Numbered from the stretch's first letter, positions 23,471 to 34,748 are shown. The stretch is 64,000 nucleotides of DNA from Anisodus tanguticus (GCA_034509755.1 CM067539.1:28770001-28834000), one strand, 5' to 3'. The notes: generated by a model from the sequence alone, not told the origin. Made by a program: numbers and translations.

Positions 23471-24105
23471 TATATCTGAAATTTGAAGAAATTTCATTGA
23501 GATTTGACATGATTTTGGATAGATTTTATAGCAACTCTCGTGGTTGAAGAACATGATTGTTTAAATTTTGGATTACCGCAATCGAGCTTTATTTCATGTA
23601 GGTGATATCTCAAAAAAAACAGAACATGGAGGGGAGCTCATATCTAAAATTTGAAGCAGTTTGGTTAAGATTTGACAAGGTTTCGGATCAAATTATAGTA
23701 GTTGTTCGTCCAAAAGGAAGAAGACGACACTGCCAGAAATAGTCTAGTAGAATCTTTATTATGGTCTAAAATAGATTTATTATATATATATATATATATA
23801 TCTGAAATTTGAAGCAATTTCGTTGAGATTTGATATGATTTTGGATCAATTTTATCGCAACTCTCAAGGTTGAAGAACATGATTGTTCAAATTTTGGATT
23901 ATCGCAATCTAGCACTATTTCACGTGAGTGATATCTAAAAAATAGAACATGGGGGAGCTCATATCTGAGATTTAAAGCAGTTTGGTTAAGATTTGACATA
24001 GTTTCGGATCAAATACATCAGTTGTTCGTCTAAAAGGAAGAACATGGCGCTAGAAATAGTCTAGTAGAATCTTTATTTAGGTCTAAATAGGTTTATAGCA
24101 TCCTA
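23471..24105. repeat. Tandem duplication, unit about 328 bp, two copies
   Basis: TATATCTGAAATTTGAAG begins both copies (23471 and 23799), and both proceed in step through GAACATGATTGTT, CGCAATC, GAGCTCATATCT and AAATAGTCTAGTAGAATC at the end. An (AT)n run marks the junction near 23780. There is no coding potential. From 23000 to 23470 the DNA is otherwise featureless, with phrases of the same unit starting near 23400. Confidence 0.7.
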
Positions 24106-24293
24106 TAATTTCTACTAAGCTTTTATATATATATATATTATAATAACTTTGAAGGATTAGTTCTTATATGAAATGTAACAGTTGTCGATGTCAATATCAC
24201 GGTTATAAGAAGTGACAGTAACAATAACAATAACATAACCAGTGATATGTCACAACTTGGGCTCTGGAGAGGGTAGAGCGTACGCAGTCCTTA

Positions 24294-24951
24294 TGATGCA
24301 AATCGAGATAGCAAGACTGATATCAAGAGTGAAGGTGTGGGCTATCTTGAATATGGAAGCTTTAAATCACCCACGAAGAGCTCAACGTGCCATGGAAGAT
24401 TCACTAAAAGATCTTTTAAAGTTCATAACATGCTCAAATAGATTTATGAGGAAAATGATGACAATTACGGAGGTCATCAAAGAATTTGGAGCATATGTTC
24501 AACCATCATGAGCTTTGACGAGTTAAAATAAACATGGAAGGAAGACTTCAAGGCCATGAATATGCTCAAATGATTATTTTTTATAAGTTGGTCATTTTTG
24601 TAATTTGTTTATTTTTGCAAGACTAATATAAATAGTCCTTAAGTCTTCATTTTAGGGTTAGCTAACTTTGAAATAGAAAATACTCTTTGTGTAAGTTTAT
24701 AAGAACATTTCCTTGTATCTCTTTAATGAACCTCTCTTAGATACTCTAAATAAGTATTTCCATATATGTGTTCATTTCTCTTTCTTCTTGGATTGAATCT
24801 AATGATTAATGCATTTTAATTATTAGATTATCCCTTCTTTCTTTTAAAGTCTATTCTCCCTCCTTGCTATTTCTTAATCATATCTTTATTATCTTATCTT
24901 GTTTGTTTGATTGTGGTTCAGTTTATTGTTCTTACATCTTCAATTACATCA
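24294..24951 (+). repeat. 5' LTR of the non-autonomous Gypsy-derived element
   Basis: 658 bp from TGATGCAAATCGAG to CAATTACATCA; starts with TG, ends with CA. Confidence 0.88.
24627..24634 (+). promoter_or_regulatory. TATA box in the 5' LTR
   Basis: TATAAATA, conserved at the corresponding place in the 3' LTR (near 29217). It is the likely core promoter of the element's transcript. Confidence 0.55.
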
Positions 24952-24953
24952 AT

Positions 24954-24965
24954 TGGTATCAGAGC
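24954..24965 (+). other. Primer-binding site (tRNA-iMet)
   Basis: TGGTATCAGAGC two bases after the LTR end; the canonical plant retrotransposon primer site. Confidence 0.8.
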
Positions 24966-25937
24966 AGGGCTAAAGAATTATAACAATTCTTAATCCTTAG
25001 CTTTCTTCTATTAAAAAAAATTGATCTAAACATTGGAATAATTTTTGAGCCAGTGTTGTTGAGCTTTGATGCAAATAGTCTAAAGAGGTTGAATATAAAA
25101 TTTGGAAGCATATGGAGTTAATTTGGATCAAAATTTGTCTAATTTTCTTCAATTTCCGCAGCTGAAAAATCAGCACTTTGTAGAGTGCGAAAATTTGAGT
25201 TTTGAAGCTCTTTTTGTCAAAATTTTTACCCCATATTTTGGATTTTTGTGGTTTTGATCATGAATAAACTATATTATGTTCAAATTTTGGGATCTAATGA
25301 TAAATTGAGGGTCGATTTTGGGTTTCAAAAGTGAGTTATTTTCCTATTACGAATTTCTTGAAAGATTTGGAGTTTGAGTTGGTGATTACTTAAAAAATTA
25401 TTGGGTTATGCTTAGAAGTGCTTCATATTAATTGGGCAAACTTGATTTGAGTTGGGTGTTAATATATTCGATCAATTGTGGTGACTTTTGAATGACTCTT
25501 TTTTATTGATTCTAGATTCTACTCGTCATTTCATAACTATCTCTTGCTAATATATTAGGATACTTGTTCTTATCCTTTGTATTAGTAATTGTGTGCTTTA
25601 AATTTATTTCGTGCCAATTCTTCTTGATTTTCTCTTTATTTTCGTTGTAAATTATTTTATTCAAGTTGTGCTTCTTTATTTAATCATAAAATCCACTCTG
25701 AACCGATACTTGGGGATTACTTTGAGTTTATTGAGTTGTTGGTTCTTGAATAGATTTGAGGAAATTCCCTTAAGAGAAAAAAGGCAAGAGTTGATGAGAT
25801 TAATTGAGTGAGGTCTAAAATCTTTGACCTTGAGTGTATACACGAGTGTCGAGTGATTTCATCTTGAGTGATACACGTGAGAGAGTGAATTGGTGAGGTC
25901 CTTTAACTTTGTTGCTTCTTTCTATTGGTTGCAATCA

Positions 25938-26662
25938 TGTCTTCCATAGCTTCGGATGATCCTTGTGATGATGATTTTGAAGACTATGGCTATGACGATA
26001 GTGAGGGTTACTATAATGAAGATTATGGAGCAAATAAAAATTATGAATTTTATCGTGAAAAATGTGAGTATGAAGATTCTTATGTTTTCAACAATGACTT
26101 TGAAGATGGTGACTCTTCAAGGTATGACTCTTCCACATAATTCTCTTGTGATGAATCTAATGACGAGGAAAGTAACTATGGGCATGATGATGATAATGAG
26201 GAAACTCCTAGAAAATATTCTTGTTCATCTTCTTACTATGGTTCTAATTCTAAGTATGAGAATGGTGATAGTTCCTATATTTGTTTTGTTGGAGGAGGTT
26301 GTGGTAGATCTTTGACAAAACAATTGAGACAAAATGTGAATAGATATGCTACTTATGGTAGAAATATTCTACATCGATCTAATGATGACTTGAATGCTTT
26401 TATAAAAGGAGACCATTTTGTTGAACACCATGAGTGTGATGAAGCATGCATTGACAAATTTGTGAAAGAAAAAAAGAACATGTTTTCTGTTTATTGTAAA
26501 ATTGAAGGAGTTAGTGGTGCCATGATTATTCATAACAAGATTTTTATAAATATTTCAAGTTCAAGAATGGTTAAGCACTTAAAGTTGAATACTAGGAAAC
26601 ATCCTCAACCATATAGATTGCCATGGCCAAATGAAAAAGAAACTTTAGAGATCACAAAATAA
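25938..26662 (+). pseudogene. Gypsy gag-protease region remnant
   Basis: One frame interrupted by a TAA at 26138-26140. The first part (from MSSIASDDPCDDDFEDYGYD) is Asp/Glu/Tyr-rich. The second part reads HECDEACIDKFVKEKK and then GVSGAMIIHNKIFINISSS RMVKHLKL. From memory, Gypsy polyproteins of this lineage have KIEGVSGTMIIDSGST at this point, so the protease active-site D-S-G has been lost here (HNK instead). A further trace, VCHLLIGRP near 26715, corresponds to the HILLGRPW motif. The active-site loss indicates that this protein is not a working protease. Confidence 0.6.
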
Positions 26663-26825
26663 GTTTTTGTAAGATTTCAAGTTTCAAGATGAATTACTAT
26701 CTGATGTTATTCCAATGAAAGTTTGTCATTTGTTAATTGGGAGGCCTTGCAATTAAAAGGGAAGCTATATTTGATAAAATGACTAACAAGTGTCGTTCAT
26801 TTTAAGATGTTAATGGCATATATTT

Positions 26826-27092
26826 ATGTCATCTACACTTTTGAAGGTGAAAGAAAGATACTTGAAGTTGCTAAGATTGACAAGAAGAAAGACAAAGTTT
26901 GAGGATAAAAATGTAGTTGTTAAAGAGAAGAACATGAAGAAGAAAGTTGATGATTCTCAAGATGTAAGGTTCAAAGTTGAAGTGAAGAGTCATCCTAATC
27001 CTTCAAAAGAAATTCTTGGGCCTTGTCCCATTTTAGATGATCTTGAGAGAGAAAACACTGAGAGGAATAAGAGAGTGATAAGTGAAGACTGA
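26826..27092 (+). pseudogene. Lys/Glu-rich frame following the protease remnant
   Basis: 88 residues dominated by Lys, Glu and Arg, with HPNPSKEILGPCPILDDLER near its end. Similar charged linkers occur between protease and reverse transcriptase in Gypsy elements. No reverse transcriptase follows. Confidence 0.35.
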
Positions 27093-27456
27093 ACAGTGGA
27101 AAAAGAAGAGCTTGAGTTGAGAGTAGTGAGTGAGTTGCCACAAGAAAAGAGAGAAGCATTTGAAAATGAAAAAAATGAAAAGAAAGAGGGAAAGAAAATT
27201 GAGAGAAGTGAAAAAAAGAAAATTTAGGAGAGTTTGCTTCTTGTTTTCACTCTAATGCTAATCATTCTTCTCTCCTAGTTGTAATCTCTCTTTTGTAGGT
27301 AAGTTTGAAAATGAAGGCATCGAGGAAGGAATAATGAAAAGCCTTCTACCTTTGAGGATTCAAGAGTTGGTCGAGATATCCACTACTTCCGTTCAAGTGA
27401 GCTTTAATGATAAGAACAAAGGTAAAGATGAAATTTTAGGAGCATTTCAAGGTTAA

Positions 27457-28401
27457 ATGGCTAACCATAGTATATTATTTCCTTTAAGTAAGTTTGATGG
27501 AAATTTTAATTTAGACGAAAGTCATTCTTCTTTTGAGCAAAATAAATATTCTCTTTGTGAAGAAAGTCATGTTGAATGTTGTAGTCAAGCACTAGTTGAA
27601 GTTATTTGTGCAAATCATTGCGATGATGTTCTTGAGTATAATGTGTTTGTGACTAGTTTCCACAGTTGTGATGAATTTGGAGGATTAGAAAGAGATTCTT
27701 TGACTACATGTGATGTTGTGGATTGTGAATATTCTTCATGTCAAAAGAATGCTCTTATTGTTGATAATGGTGTTGATGAGTTACTTTGTGATAAGCTTGA
27801 ATTTAAAGAATGTGATTCTCTTGAAATTGTTTGTGATAGCCAACGTGTTTGTGTTGATATGTCACTAGTTGAGGAAATTTGTGAATTATTTAGTGAACCT
27901 CAAGTTAGTGTTGAAAATGTAGTTGGTTATTTTGAAAAGAATGAGGATTTTGAGTATGACACTCCACCTTTATTTGTTAAATATGAAAATGAGCTTTTTG
28001 ATTCTACTTTGATTTCATTTAATGATATTCATGATGTTGGTAGTAATGTGTGACATGTTGAAGATAGTGAAGGCTTATTGCATCTTGACTTTACGTCACT
28101 GGTTGAGTTAAAGTGTGGGACCAAAATTATTGATTCTTGTGAACTTAAATTATTGCCAACTAGTGATGTGAGAACTAATGAATTTGAAGGCCAAACAAGT
28201 GACTCTTTGAGTATACATAGTATTATTGATCCTATCTCTTGCTTCGCTCATAGAGATCATATCATGGGTAATCATGTGAAAGAAGACATTTGTCTTTTTG
28301 AAAGTGAATTTAGATACTTCGATTCTTCATCGTACATTGATTTTTCTCTCTTTAAAGATAATATTTTATTTGAAGATAACATGATAATTTATAATGATTA
28401 G
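27457..28401 (+). pseudogene. Cysteine-rich acidic frame of unknown function in the non-autonomous element
   Basis: A 198-residue open frame starts at MANHSILFPLSKFDGNFNL (27457), stops at TGA 28051-28053, and continues in the same frame for 107 more residues to 28401. It is rich in Cys, Asp, Glu, Ser and Val, with many short C-D or C-E units (SLCEESHVECCSQ, VVDCEYSSC, LLCDKLEFKECDSLEIVCD). There is no signal peptide, zinc-knuckle spacing or polymerase motif. It occupies the place of pol. The pattern looks coding (long frame, biased composition) but I do not recognise a family. It could be the decayed product of a captured host sequence or an accessory protein of the element; neither is shown. 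Confidence 0.45.
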
Positions 28402-28882
28402 CATAGTGACATTTATTGTGAAGTTGTTGATGTAGTAACTTTTGAAGGCTACAATGTATATGGTAATTCACTTTGGGATACAATATGAAAAAATAATAAT
28501 GAGCCTACAAATGAAAGTAAAGTAACTGATACTAGCCTTAGTATTACTTTGTTTACTTATTCTACTCCACTTTTTGAAGACACGTTCTTGTTAGATTATG
28601 CGAATACTTCTTTTTTAAAATATGATGACAAATCATTTAAAGATTGGTGTGACTTAATTAAAGAGCTTAATTTGATTCCACTTTTAGGTGGTAGTTTCTT
28701 ATGAGTGTTTTTGGAGATTCTTGATGTTGTTAGGAGATTAAAATTTATTTTTGATCCCGGAGATATTTCTTGTTGTGTTGGAATTACTTTGAGGAATTAT
28801 GATAATCTTTGTCTAATTGTTTTCCCTCCTTTATTTTGCAAGACTTGAATTCGAGGACGAATTCTTTTCAAGAAGGGGAGAA
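28402..28882 (+). other. 3' internal region of the non-autonomous element and polypurine tract
   Basis: Broken frames continue to about 28725. The sequence then reads as the end of a Gypsy-type frame (FPSFILQDLNSRTNSFQEGE) running into the polypurine tract AGAAGGGGAGAA at 28871-28882. The LNSRTNSFQEGENDA ending is one I associate with plant Gypsy elements, where the frame overlaps the tract and LTR. Confidence 0.5.
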
Positions 28883-29534
28883 TGATGCAAATCGAGGTAG
28901 CAAGATTGATATCAAGAGTAAGGGCGTGGGCTATCTTGAATATGAAAGATTTCAATCACCTACGAAGAGATCAAAGTGTCATGGAAGATTCACTAGAAGA
29001 GCTTTTAAAGTTCATAACATGCTCAAATAGATTTATGAGGGAAATGATGACAATCACGGAGGTCATAAAAGACTTTGAAGCATACATTCAACCATCATGA
29101 GCTTTTATGAGTTAGAAAAAGCATGGAATGAAGACTTCAAGGCCATAAATATGCTCAAGTGGTTATTTTTTATAAGTTGATCATTTTTGTAATTTAGTTA
29201 TTTTTGCAAGACTAGTATAAATAGTCTTTAAGTCTTCATTTTAGGGTTAGCTAACTTTGAAGATAGAAAATACTCTTTGTGTGAGTTTATGGGAGAATTC
29301 CCTTGTATCTCTTTAATGAACCTCTCTTGGATACTAAGTATTTTCATGTATGAGTTCATTTCTCTTCTCCTTGGATTGAATCTAATTAATAATGTATTTT
29401 AATTGTTAGATTATCCCTTCTTTATTCTGAAGTCTATTCTCCCTCCTTTCTATTTCTTAATCATATCTTTATTATCTTATCTTGTTTGTTTGATTGTGGT
29501 TCAATTTATTGTTCTTACATCTTGAATTACATCA
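28883..29534 (+). repeat. 3' LTR of the non-autonomous Gypsy-derived element
   Basis: 652 bp; TGATGCAAATCGAGG to GAATTACATCA, followed by the TSD CCTTA. Confidence 0.88.
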
Positions 29535-29897
29535 CCTTACCTCTACCTTGGTAGGTAGAGAAGTTGTTTCCGAAAGACCCTCAGCTCCAGAGAAAGCATA
29601 AGCAAAAGCAAAAGTAAAAGAAACGGTCAGACACTAACAAAAATTTTATAGCAGTATGAAAATAAAAGTAACAAAAGCTAATAAGTCATGATAAAATATT
29701 TTAAAAAAGAAGTAGTAACTACCTCAGGTAAATAATATAATCGAAGTACACGAAATAACAGATAGCAACAGAAATCAAAGGACAAGGAACTATAAAACAA
29801 TACTACGCCTACTAGTATGATCGGCTAAGCTGGGCTACAATAATCATATTGCAACTACTAGTATATAAGCGTAAGTAGGACTATGCTCAACTACCTA

Positions 29898-30068
29898 CTA
29901 CCTTTTTACCCTAATTCGAGTCCTCCACAACCCTCTATCTAAGATCACGTCCTCAGGAAGTTGCACCTGTGGCATATCCCGTCTAATCACCTCTCCCCAA
30001 TACTTCTTCGGTCTAACTCTACCCCTCCTGAAATCGTCCATAGACAACCTCTCACACCTCCGCACTGG
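29898..30068 (-). pseudogene. RTE LINE C-terminal coding end
   Basis: Minus-strand frame: PVRRCERLSMDDFRRGRVRP, then KKYWGEVIRRDMPQVQLPED, then LWRTRIRVKR and a TAG at 29898. The sequence R-G-R-x-R-P-K-K-Y-W-G-E-V-I-R-x-D-M and L-W-R-x-R-I-R-V is the very conserved end of plant RTE-clade reverse transcriptase proteins (from memory). The frame is not extended upstream of 30068, where unrelated AT-rich repeats begin. Confidence 0.75.
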
Positions 30069-30329
30069 GTTATTAGAAGCGACTATGATTATTAATTGTT
30101 AATATGCATTGAGAACTGAAAAGGGCCACAGTTTAACCACTAAGAAGTGACTACGGTTATTAGAAGTGACTATGATTATTAAAACAAACTAAAATTATTA
30201 GAAGCGGCCACCGTTTTTTTAAGCAACCTACGATTTAGATGAAATTACCTTGAAATTTGATTAATTAATACTTGAAACTTATCGTTATTGGCATTTAAAT
30301 GAAAATTTAACAAAATGATAAAATATCAT

Positions 30330-30764
30330 TATGGATATAAATACTAATATCAATGAAATAATACAAGTCGTTCGCTATTAATCTAAATATTACAAGTTGA
30401 TCACATAATTATTTCACCTATTGCAATAAAGACAAGAACACTTCACATTGATCAAATGCAATTATGTCATCAATTTCAATATAGATCATATATAGTATAG
30501 TAACCATTTGCAACATGACTTAAAAAAATATGTGATGTTCATATATAGTTATGTCACCAATTCCAAGTTGTTACATATAGCTATGATCATCATAATTTTT
30601 TCTTCACACATTATTAACATTACTCATAAATTATCTGTATTATTTTAGATTATTATAGTGTTGTTTCACTAATGTCATGGTGATAACATATTGTTTAGTT
30701 ACAAATATAAGTTTTATAATCTAAAAATAGTTCACTTCTTATTAAAAAAATCTTTTTTGGTTAC
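30330..30764. repeat. Tandem repeat copy 1 (about 400 bp)
   Basis: Near-identical to 32119-32526 (shared phrases ATTACAAGTTGATC, CACCTATTGCAATAAAGACAA, CACCAATTCCAAGTTGTTAC, ATGGTGATAACATATTGTTTA). The copies were adjacent before a 1.35 kb insertion separated them. There are no coding features. The 30069-30330 region next to it has short degenerate repeats of TTAGAAGTGACTATGATTAT. Confidence 0.75.
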
Positions 30765-32113
30765 TCATCACGCCCAAAACTAGTCGTAAAAAGGATAAGC
30801 GGTCGCTGCAAATATAATCCGGTCTAAAAATTTGGAGTCAAATCCCACAGAGAACTAACGTTAGCTATAACTGTTGAATATTACTACGAAAATAAGTTTG
30901 AACAATATTTTGGATTTTAAAGATTAAGATTTTTATTTCTAACTAATTAATTAAAAAATGATGAAGTAGTAAAAATTATCAACTAAATAGAGAATGAGTT
31001 GAATTCAAAATTAACGAGGCCTAGGGTTATGATTTTCCCAATTATCGGAATCTTTCTCACTACGTTATTTATAATCTCGTCGATTTATTCTCTATAGATC
31101 ATGAGCACTAAACTTACCGTAATTATCTCTCGATCAATTACAAAAATTTACTAGACGTATTCTCTCGAACTACTTTAGCTAGAAATTTCTCAACGACTCA
31201 CAAAGATCACGTCAAAACTTCGTTATCTCTAAACCCACTTTTAAACCCACAATATTGATCTCTCATTACCTAGGAGTGACATTGTTCAACAATAATCTAA
31301 TCATGTAATCTCTCTCAAGCAATACAAGATGTAACGACACAGTTAATCGATGGCCATTCAATTAGTAACAAGCAAAATGTAGTTGAACAAGTTGAGAAAT
31401 TCAACGACTCAGTTATATAAAAATGTAACAAGAATTCATCCATCAATTGGTTTCATCAAAATCCTAGTTAGAAAATTAGCTACTCATAAAAGTATGTGAA
31501 AACAAGAAATGAAGAACTCGTTCTCGAATCTTTTTCCTTGCTCCACAACGACTCCTTTCTCTCCTTAGATCGAATCCCTTCAAAATAATGTGTCTTAGGA
31601 TGTATTTATATGACCTACAATGTGTAGGGAATCAAATAAATTCAGTCAAACTCATTTGGATAACTTTTCTTGGCTCGTCTAAACTCTCGCTTCGCGAAGA
31701 TCACATGCGAGCCCAGCCAGCTGTAAAATTTCTCTTGTTTCCTTAGCTCGTCTTTGGGATCGCCTTGGAAAGGATGTTGACGAGCCCTCTCATGCACGTT
31801 TTTGGCTTAGCTCGTCAACTTTCTTGCCTTTTCCTTCATTTCGCTATTTTGTGCGAGGGCTAAACTTCTTGGCTCATCAAGCTACTCGCAAGGCGAGCAT
31901 GATAGACGAGCTTGACCATTCTCCAATCTTTATTTTGTTATCTAAACTTGCATCAAATAAGCTCTTTGTTAATTGCTTTCGTCCAAAGATCTTCCTACAC
32001 ATACAAATCATGTAATAGCTCAAAATAATATAATTTATACTCAAACAACGATAAAAGTATTAAGAAGTGATGTAAAATAATGACTAAATATATGCATTTT
32101 TTACCGAACATCA
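30765..32113 (-). mobile_element. Putative solo LTR (1.35 kb) inserted between tandem repeats
   Basis: The segment is bracketed by GTTAC at 30760-30764 and 32114-32118. On the minus strand it begins TGATGTTCGGTAAAAAATG and ends GGGCGTGATGA. A minus-strand TATA-type motif (CATATAAATACATCC) occurs near 31610. There is no polyprotein. A 5 bp duplication with one LTR-sized body is the signature of a solo LTR left by recombination. The weak point is that the last two bases are GA instead of CA. The short frame at 31824-32015 has no recognisable motif. Confidence 0.55.
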
Positions 32114-32118
32114 GTTAC

Positions 32119-32526
32119 AAAAGATGATATAATACGGTCGTTCTCTATTAATCTAAACATTACAAGTTGATCGCATAATTATTTCACCTATTGCAATAAA
32201 GACAAGAATATTTCACATTGATCACATATTTAAGTCATCAATTTCAATATAGACCATATGTAGTATAGTAACCATTTGCATCATGACTAAAAATATGTAA
32301 TTTTCACATATAGTTATGTCACCAATTCCAAGTTGTTACATATATCTATGATCATCACAATATTTTCTTCAACATATTATTAACATTCCTCATTAATTAT
32401 CATTACTTTAGATTATTATAGAATTATTTCACTAATTTCATGGTGATAACATATTGTTTAGTTATAAATATAAGTTTTATAATTTTAAATTAGTTCACTT
32501 CTTATTAAAAAATATTTTTTATTACA
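32119..32526. repeat. Tandem repeat copy 2 (about 400 bp)
   Basis: Second copy of the repeat at 30330-30764, starting directly after the GTTAC duplication and ending at TTTTTTATTAC, as the first copy does. Confidence 0.75.
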
Positions 32527-32819
32527 AAAGCAAGTGTTACATTATAGATTCTAATGTTACGTAGCTGGTCTCTAATAACTCAGAGTATACAAGTATGAGA
32601 CATAGCTCTTTGAGAACTTCATTCTCCTGTCCCAAAGCACCTCATCAACTAGTTTCAACTACTACCAATCCTTAATTCCTGAGAAGGCCAAAAGGTATTG
32701 CTAAGATTTGATGGTAATGGCCTTTCGTGATAAAGATATGAGGTAGATTAAGCGGTACAAGACATTCATGAAGGCATAATCAGCAGTGAATGTATTTCTG
32801 TTGTTGGTCTATGCATAAT

Positions 32820-33260
32820 TGTTGTCTCGTCTATAACAAAAGTTATAAATATGAAATGTTCATCTTCAACCTCAAACTCAAATCTAAAATGTCTATCTTG
32901 TACTTCAAGCTCAAATATGAAATTTTACACAAAATCACCTTAAATCTTCTCCAAACTCCCTTAAATTTGAGATTTAGACTCCAACCCAACAAAACTCAAT
33001 AACACCCACTTGAAATAAACTCATTCATAAAATTAATTTTTCAAGTTTGAAGCTCAAACTTTAATAATGGCTATACTCAAGCTCAAATTCGAAATTTAAT
33101 CCAAAATCACCTTAAATCTTCTCGAAATTCTCTAAAAATTGAAATTTAAACTCATCAAAAAATTCCTAACAAAATTCAATAACACTCACTTAAAATGAAT
33201 TACTCTTTCAAAAATTCAATTTTTAAGCTTTAAGCTCAAGCTTCAATAACGACTATCAAT
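32820..33260. repeat. Diverged tandem duplication, unit about 190 bp
   Basis: Two copies share CTCAAGCTCAAAT, AAAATCACCTTAAATCTTCT, AACAAAA(C/T)TCAATAACAC and TTCAAGTTT/TTTAAGCTT-AAGCTCAA. The starts are near 32895 and 33085. There is no open frame of significance. From 32527 to 32820, and from 33260 to the RanGAP promoter, I see nothing else recognisable. Confidence 0.5.
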
Positions 33261-33886
33261 GGAGCATATTTCAGATGTAACAGGAAAAAACGTGTTCTTT
33301 TTTTTAATAAGGTAAAAAAAGATATATTTTTAGATTTTTATTTTGATTTATTTTATTATTTCTTACTTTGGATCAAAATGTATTTATAAAAGCTTGGGGT
33401 TGATTTGGAAACTTGGAATAATCAATATTTTATTTTTTTTATCTTTTTAAATCGTTGGACGCAAATGTATTTTTTAAAACTTGAGGACTTGTTTTGACGC
33501 TAGCTTACTTATCTCCACTTAATTAATACTAATCGTAAAAAATCATGTCACTTAATAATTAAAACTTGGGTCCGAATTCTTAATAAAAACTAGGGGAGTT
33601 GAATGTATAATTCAAGTAAATCATCGTACTAAAACAAGAAAAACATTAAATTCCAAAAAAGTAAAAAAGGTTTTCAATTAAAATGCTCGTTTTTCTCATT
33701 TTAAACTACTCTAAAATATTATATTCTCTCCGTTCTAATTTAAATGTCTTATAAAATCATTTATATCTTGTGATCTTAAATTTGACAAAACTTTTTAAAT
33801 ATAAAAAAAAAAAAAATCGGAGACAAACCAAAAAATAAAATAATACAGAGAGTTTGCATTAGGTTTCCCCCGAGAGTACAAGAGAA

Positions 33887-33893
33887 TATAAAA
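33887..33893 (+). promoter_or_regulatory. TATA box candidate of the RanGAP gene
   Basis: TATAAAA about 30 bp upstream of the start of a CT-rich leader, where transcription would be expected to begin near 33918. Confidence 0.5.
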
Positions 33894-33917
33894 CACTGTT
33901 CCCACTTCCCGCACACA

Positions 33918-34019
33918 CATTGGTCACTTCACTTCTTTTGAGTTGTGATTTTCTTCATTTTCCCTCACACTCTCTTCGGCCGCGCGTCGAACTCACACAC
34001 TCTCCCTCGTTGTTTCCCG
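33918..34019 (+). other. RanGAP 5'-UTR exon 1 (inferred)
   Basis: A CT-rich, non-coding leader ending TTTCCCG before a good donor GTGAGT at 34020. It pairs with an acceptor TTGATTCTAG at 35787-35796, eleven bases before the start codon. The start is inferred from the TATA position; the 3' end from the splice site. The intron is 34020-35796 (1,777 bp). Confidence 0.55.
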
Positions 34020-34309
34020 GTGAGTCACTCACACCATATATAATCAGAAAAGCCCAAAAACGGTTTTTATTTCTTTTATTTTTCTCTTCATTTCTAGGAT
34101 TTTGCGCATATGCTCTGTATGTATCTACTTTTTTTGTCATCTGTTCATTTATTTTCACAGATCTGTGCTGGATTTTAGTAATTTTATTTGTTTAATGTTC
34201 TTTCATTTGTGGTTTTTTCATGTTATTTATGTGGGGTTTAGAGATGGATCGATGATTTTAAGTTAGTGGGTGCGAACATAGCACCATTGTGACAATATGT
34301 GCAGACTTA

Positions 34310-34710
34310 GGGTGTGTTTGGTATGAAGGAAAATGTTCCCCTGCAAAATGTTTTCTTGAACACAAGTTTCTTAAAAATAGTGTTTGGTAAGTAAGATAAA
34401 GAAGATTATTCCAAGAGTATTTGTATATAATCTAGCAAAACACTATGTGGGTGGTATGGAGTGGGAGTGGGGTTGCAGGGGTGAAATGGTCAAAGGGTGG
34501 GGGTTGGGGCGTTGAGTGGGTGGTGAGGAGATAACTTGGAATGTCACTTGTGTAAACTGTTTTCCCTACTTCCATTAAGGAGGTTATTTTCCTCATTTTT
34601 GAGAAAACTTGTTTTCCTGGAAAAAATATTTTCCAAGACATTTTGGCCAATCAAACATGAAAAAATTGGAAAACATTTTCCGGATGTTTTCCTCCATACC
34701 AAAAACACCC
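34310..34710. mobile_element. MITE in the RanGAP 5'-UTR intron, copy A
   Basis: Ends GGGTGTGTTTGGTATGAAGG and, inverted, CCATACCAAAAACACCC, flanked by TA on both sides. It contains tracts such as GTGGTATGGAGTGGGAG and CATTTTGGCCAATCAAACATG that recur in copy B. The length is 401 bp; non-coding. Confidence 0.7.
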
Positions 34711-34748
34711 TAGTAAAAGTATTTATTTTTGAACTTTTTCTAACTTTA

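Larger units (their letters stand above)
24294..29534 (+). mobile_element. Non-autonomous Gypsy-derived LTR retrotransposon
   Basis: LTRs at 24294-24951 and 28883-29534 are highly similar over about 650 bp, flanked by CCTTA (24289-24293 and 29535-29539). The primer-binding site TGGTATCAGAGC (24954-24965) matches initiator tRNA-Met, and the polypurine tract AGAAGGGGAGAA ends at 28882. A TATAAATA box sits in each LTR. The interior (3.9 kb) has a remnant of a Gypsy-type protease region but no reverse transcriptase, RNase H or integrase; acidic, cysteine-rich frames occupy the place of pol. All cis signals are intact, so mobilisation in trans by a full Gypsy element is plausible (inference). Confidence 0.85.
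24215..30068 (-). mobile_element. RTE LINE 3' end, split by the Gypsy-derived element
   Basis: On the minus strand the LINE coding end (30068-29898) is followed by a 3' UTR (29897-29535). That UTR contains CTTTCGGAAACAACTTCTCT and is interrupted at AGGTAAGG by the LTR element at 24294-29534. It continues at 24293 with ACTGCGTACGCTCTACCCTC and CACTGGTTATGTTATTGTTA, ending in a degenerate TTG-type tail near 24215. The CCTTA duplication shows the LTR element landed in an already present LINE. The 5' part of the LINE is missing, as usual for target-primed reverse transcription. Confidence 0.75.

Noticed and set aside
30330..32526. The two 400 bp direct repeats as LTRs of a 2.2 kb element
   Set aside because: They do not start TG or end CA, and the DNA between them has its own GTTAC duplication; a tandem repeat split by an insertion fits better.
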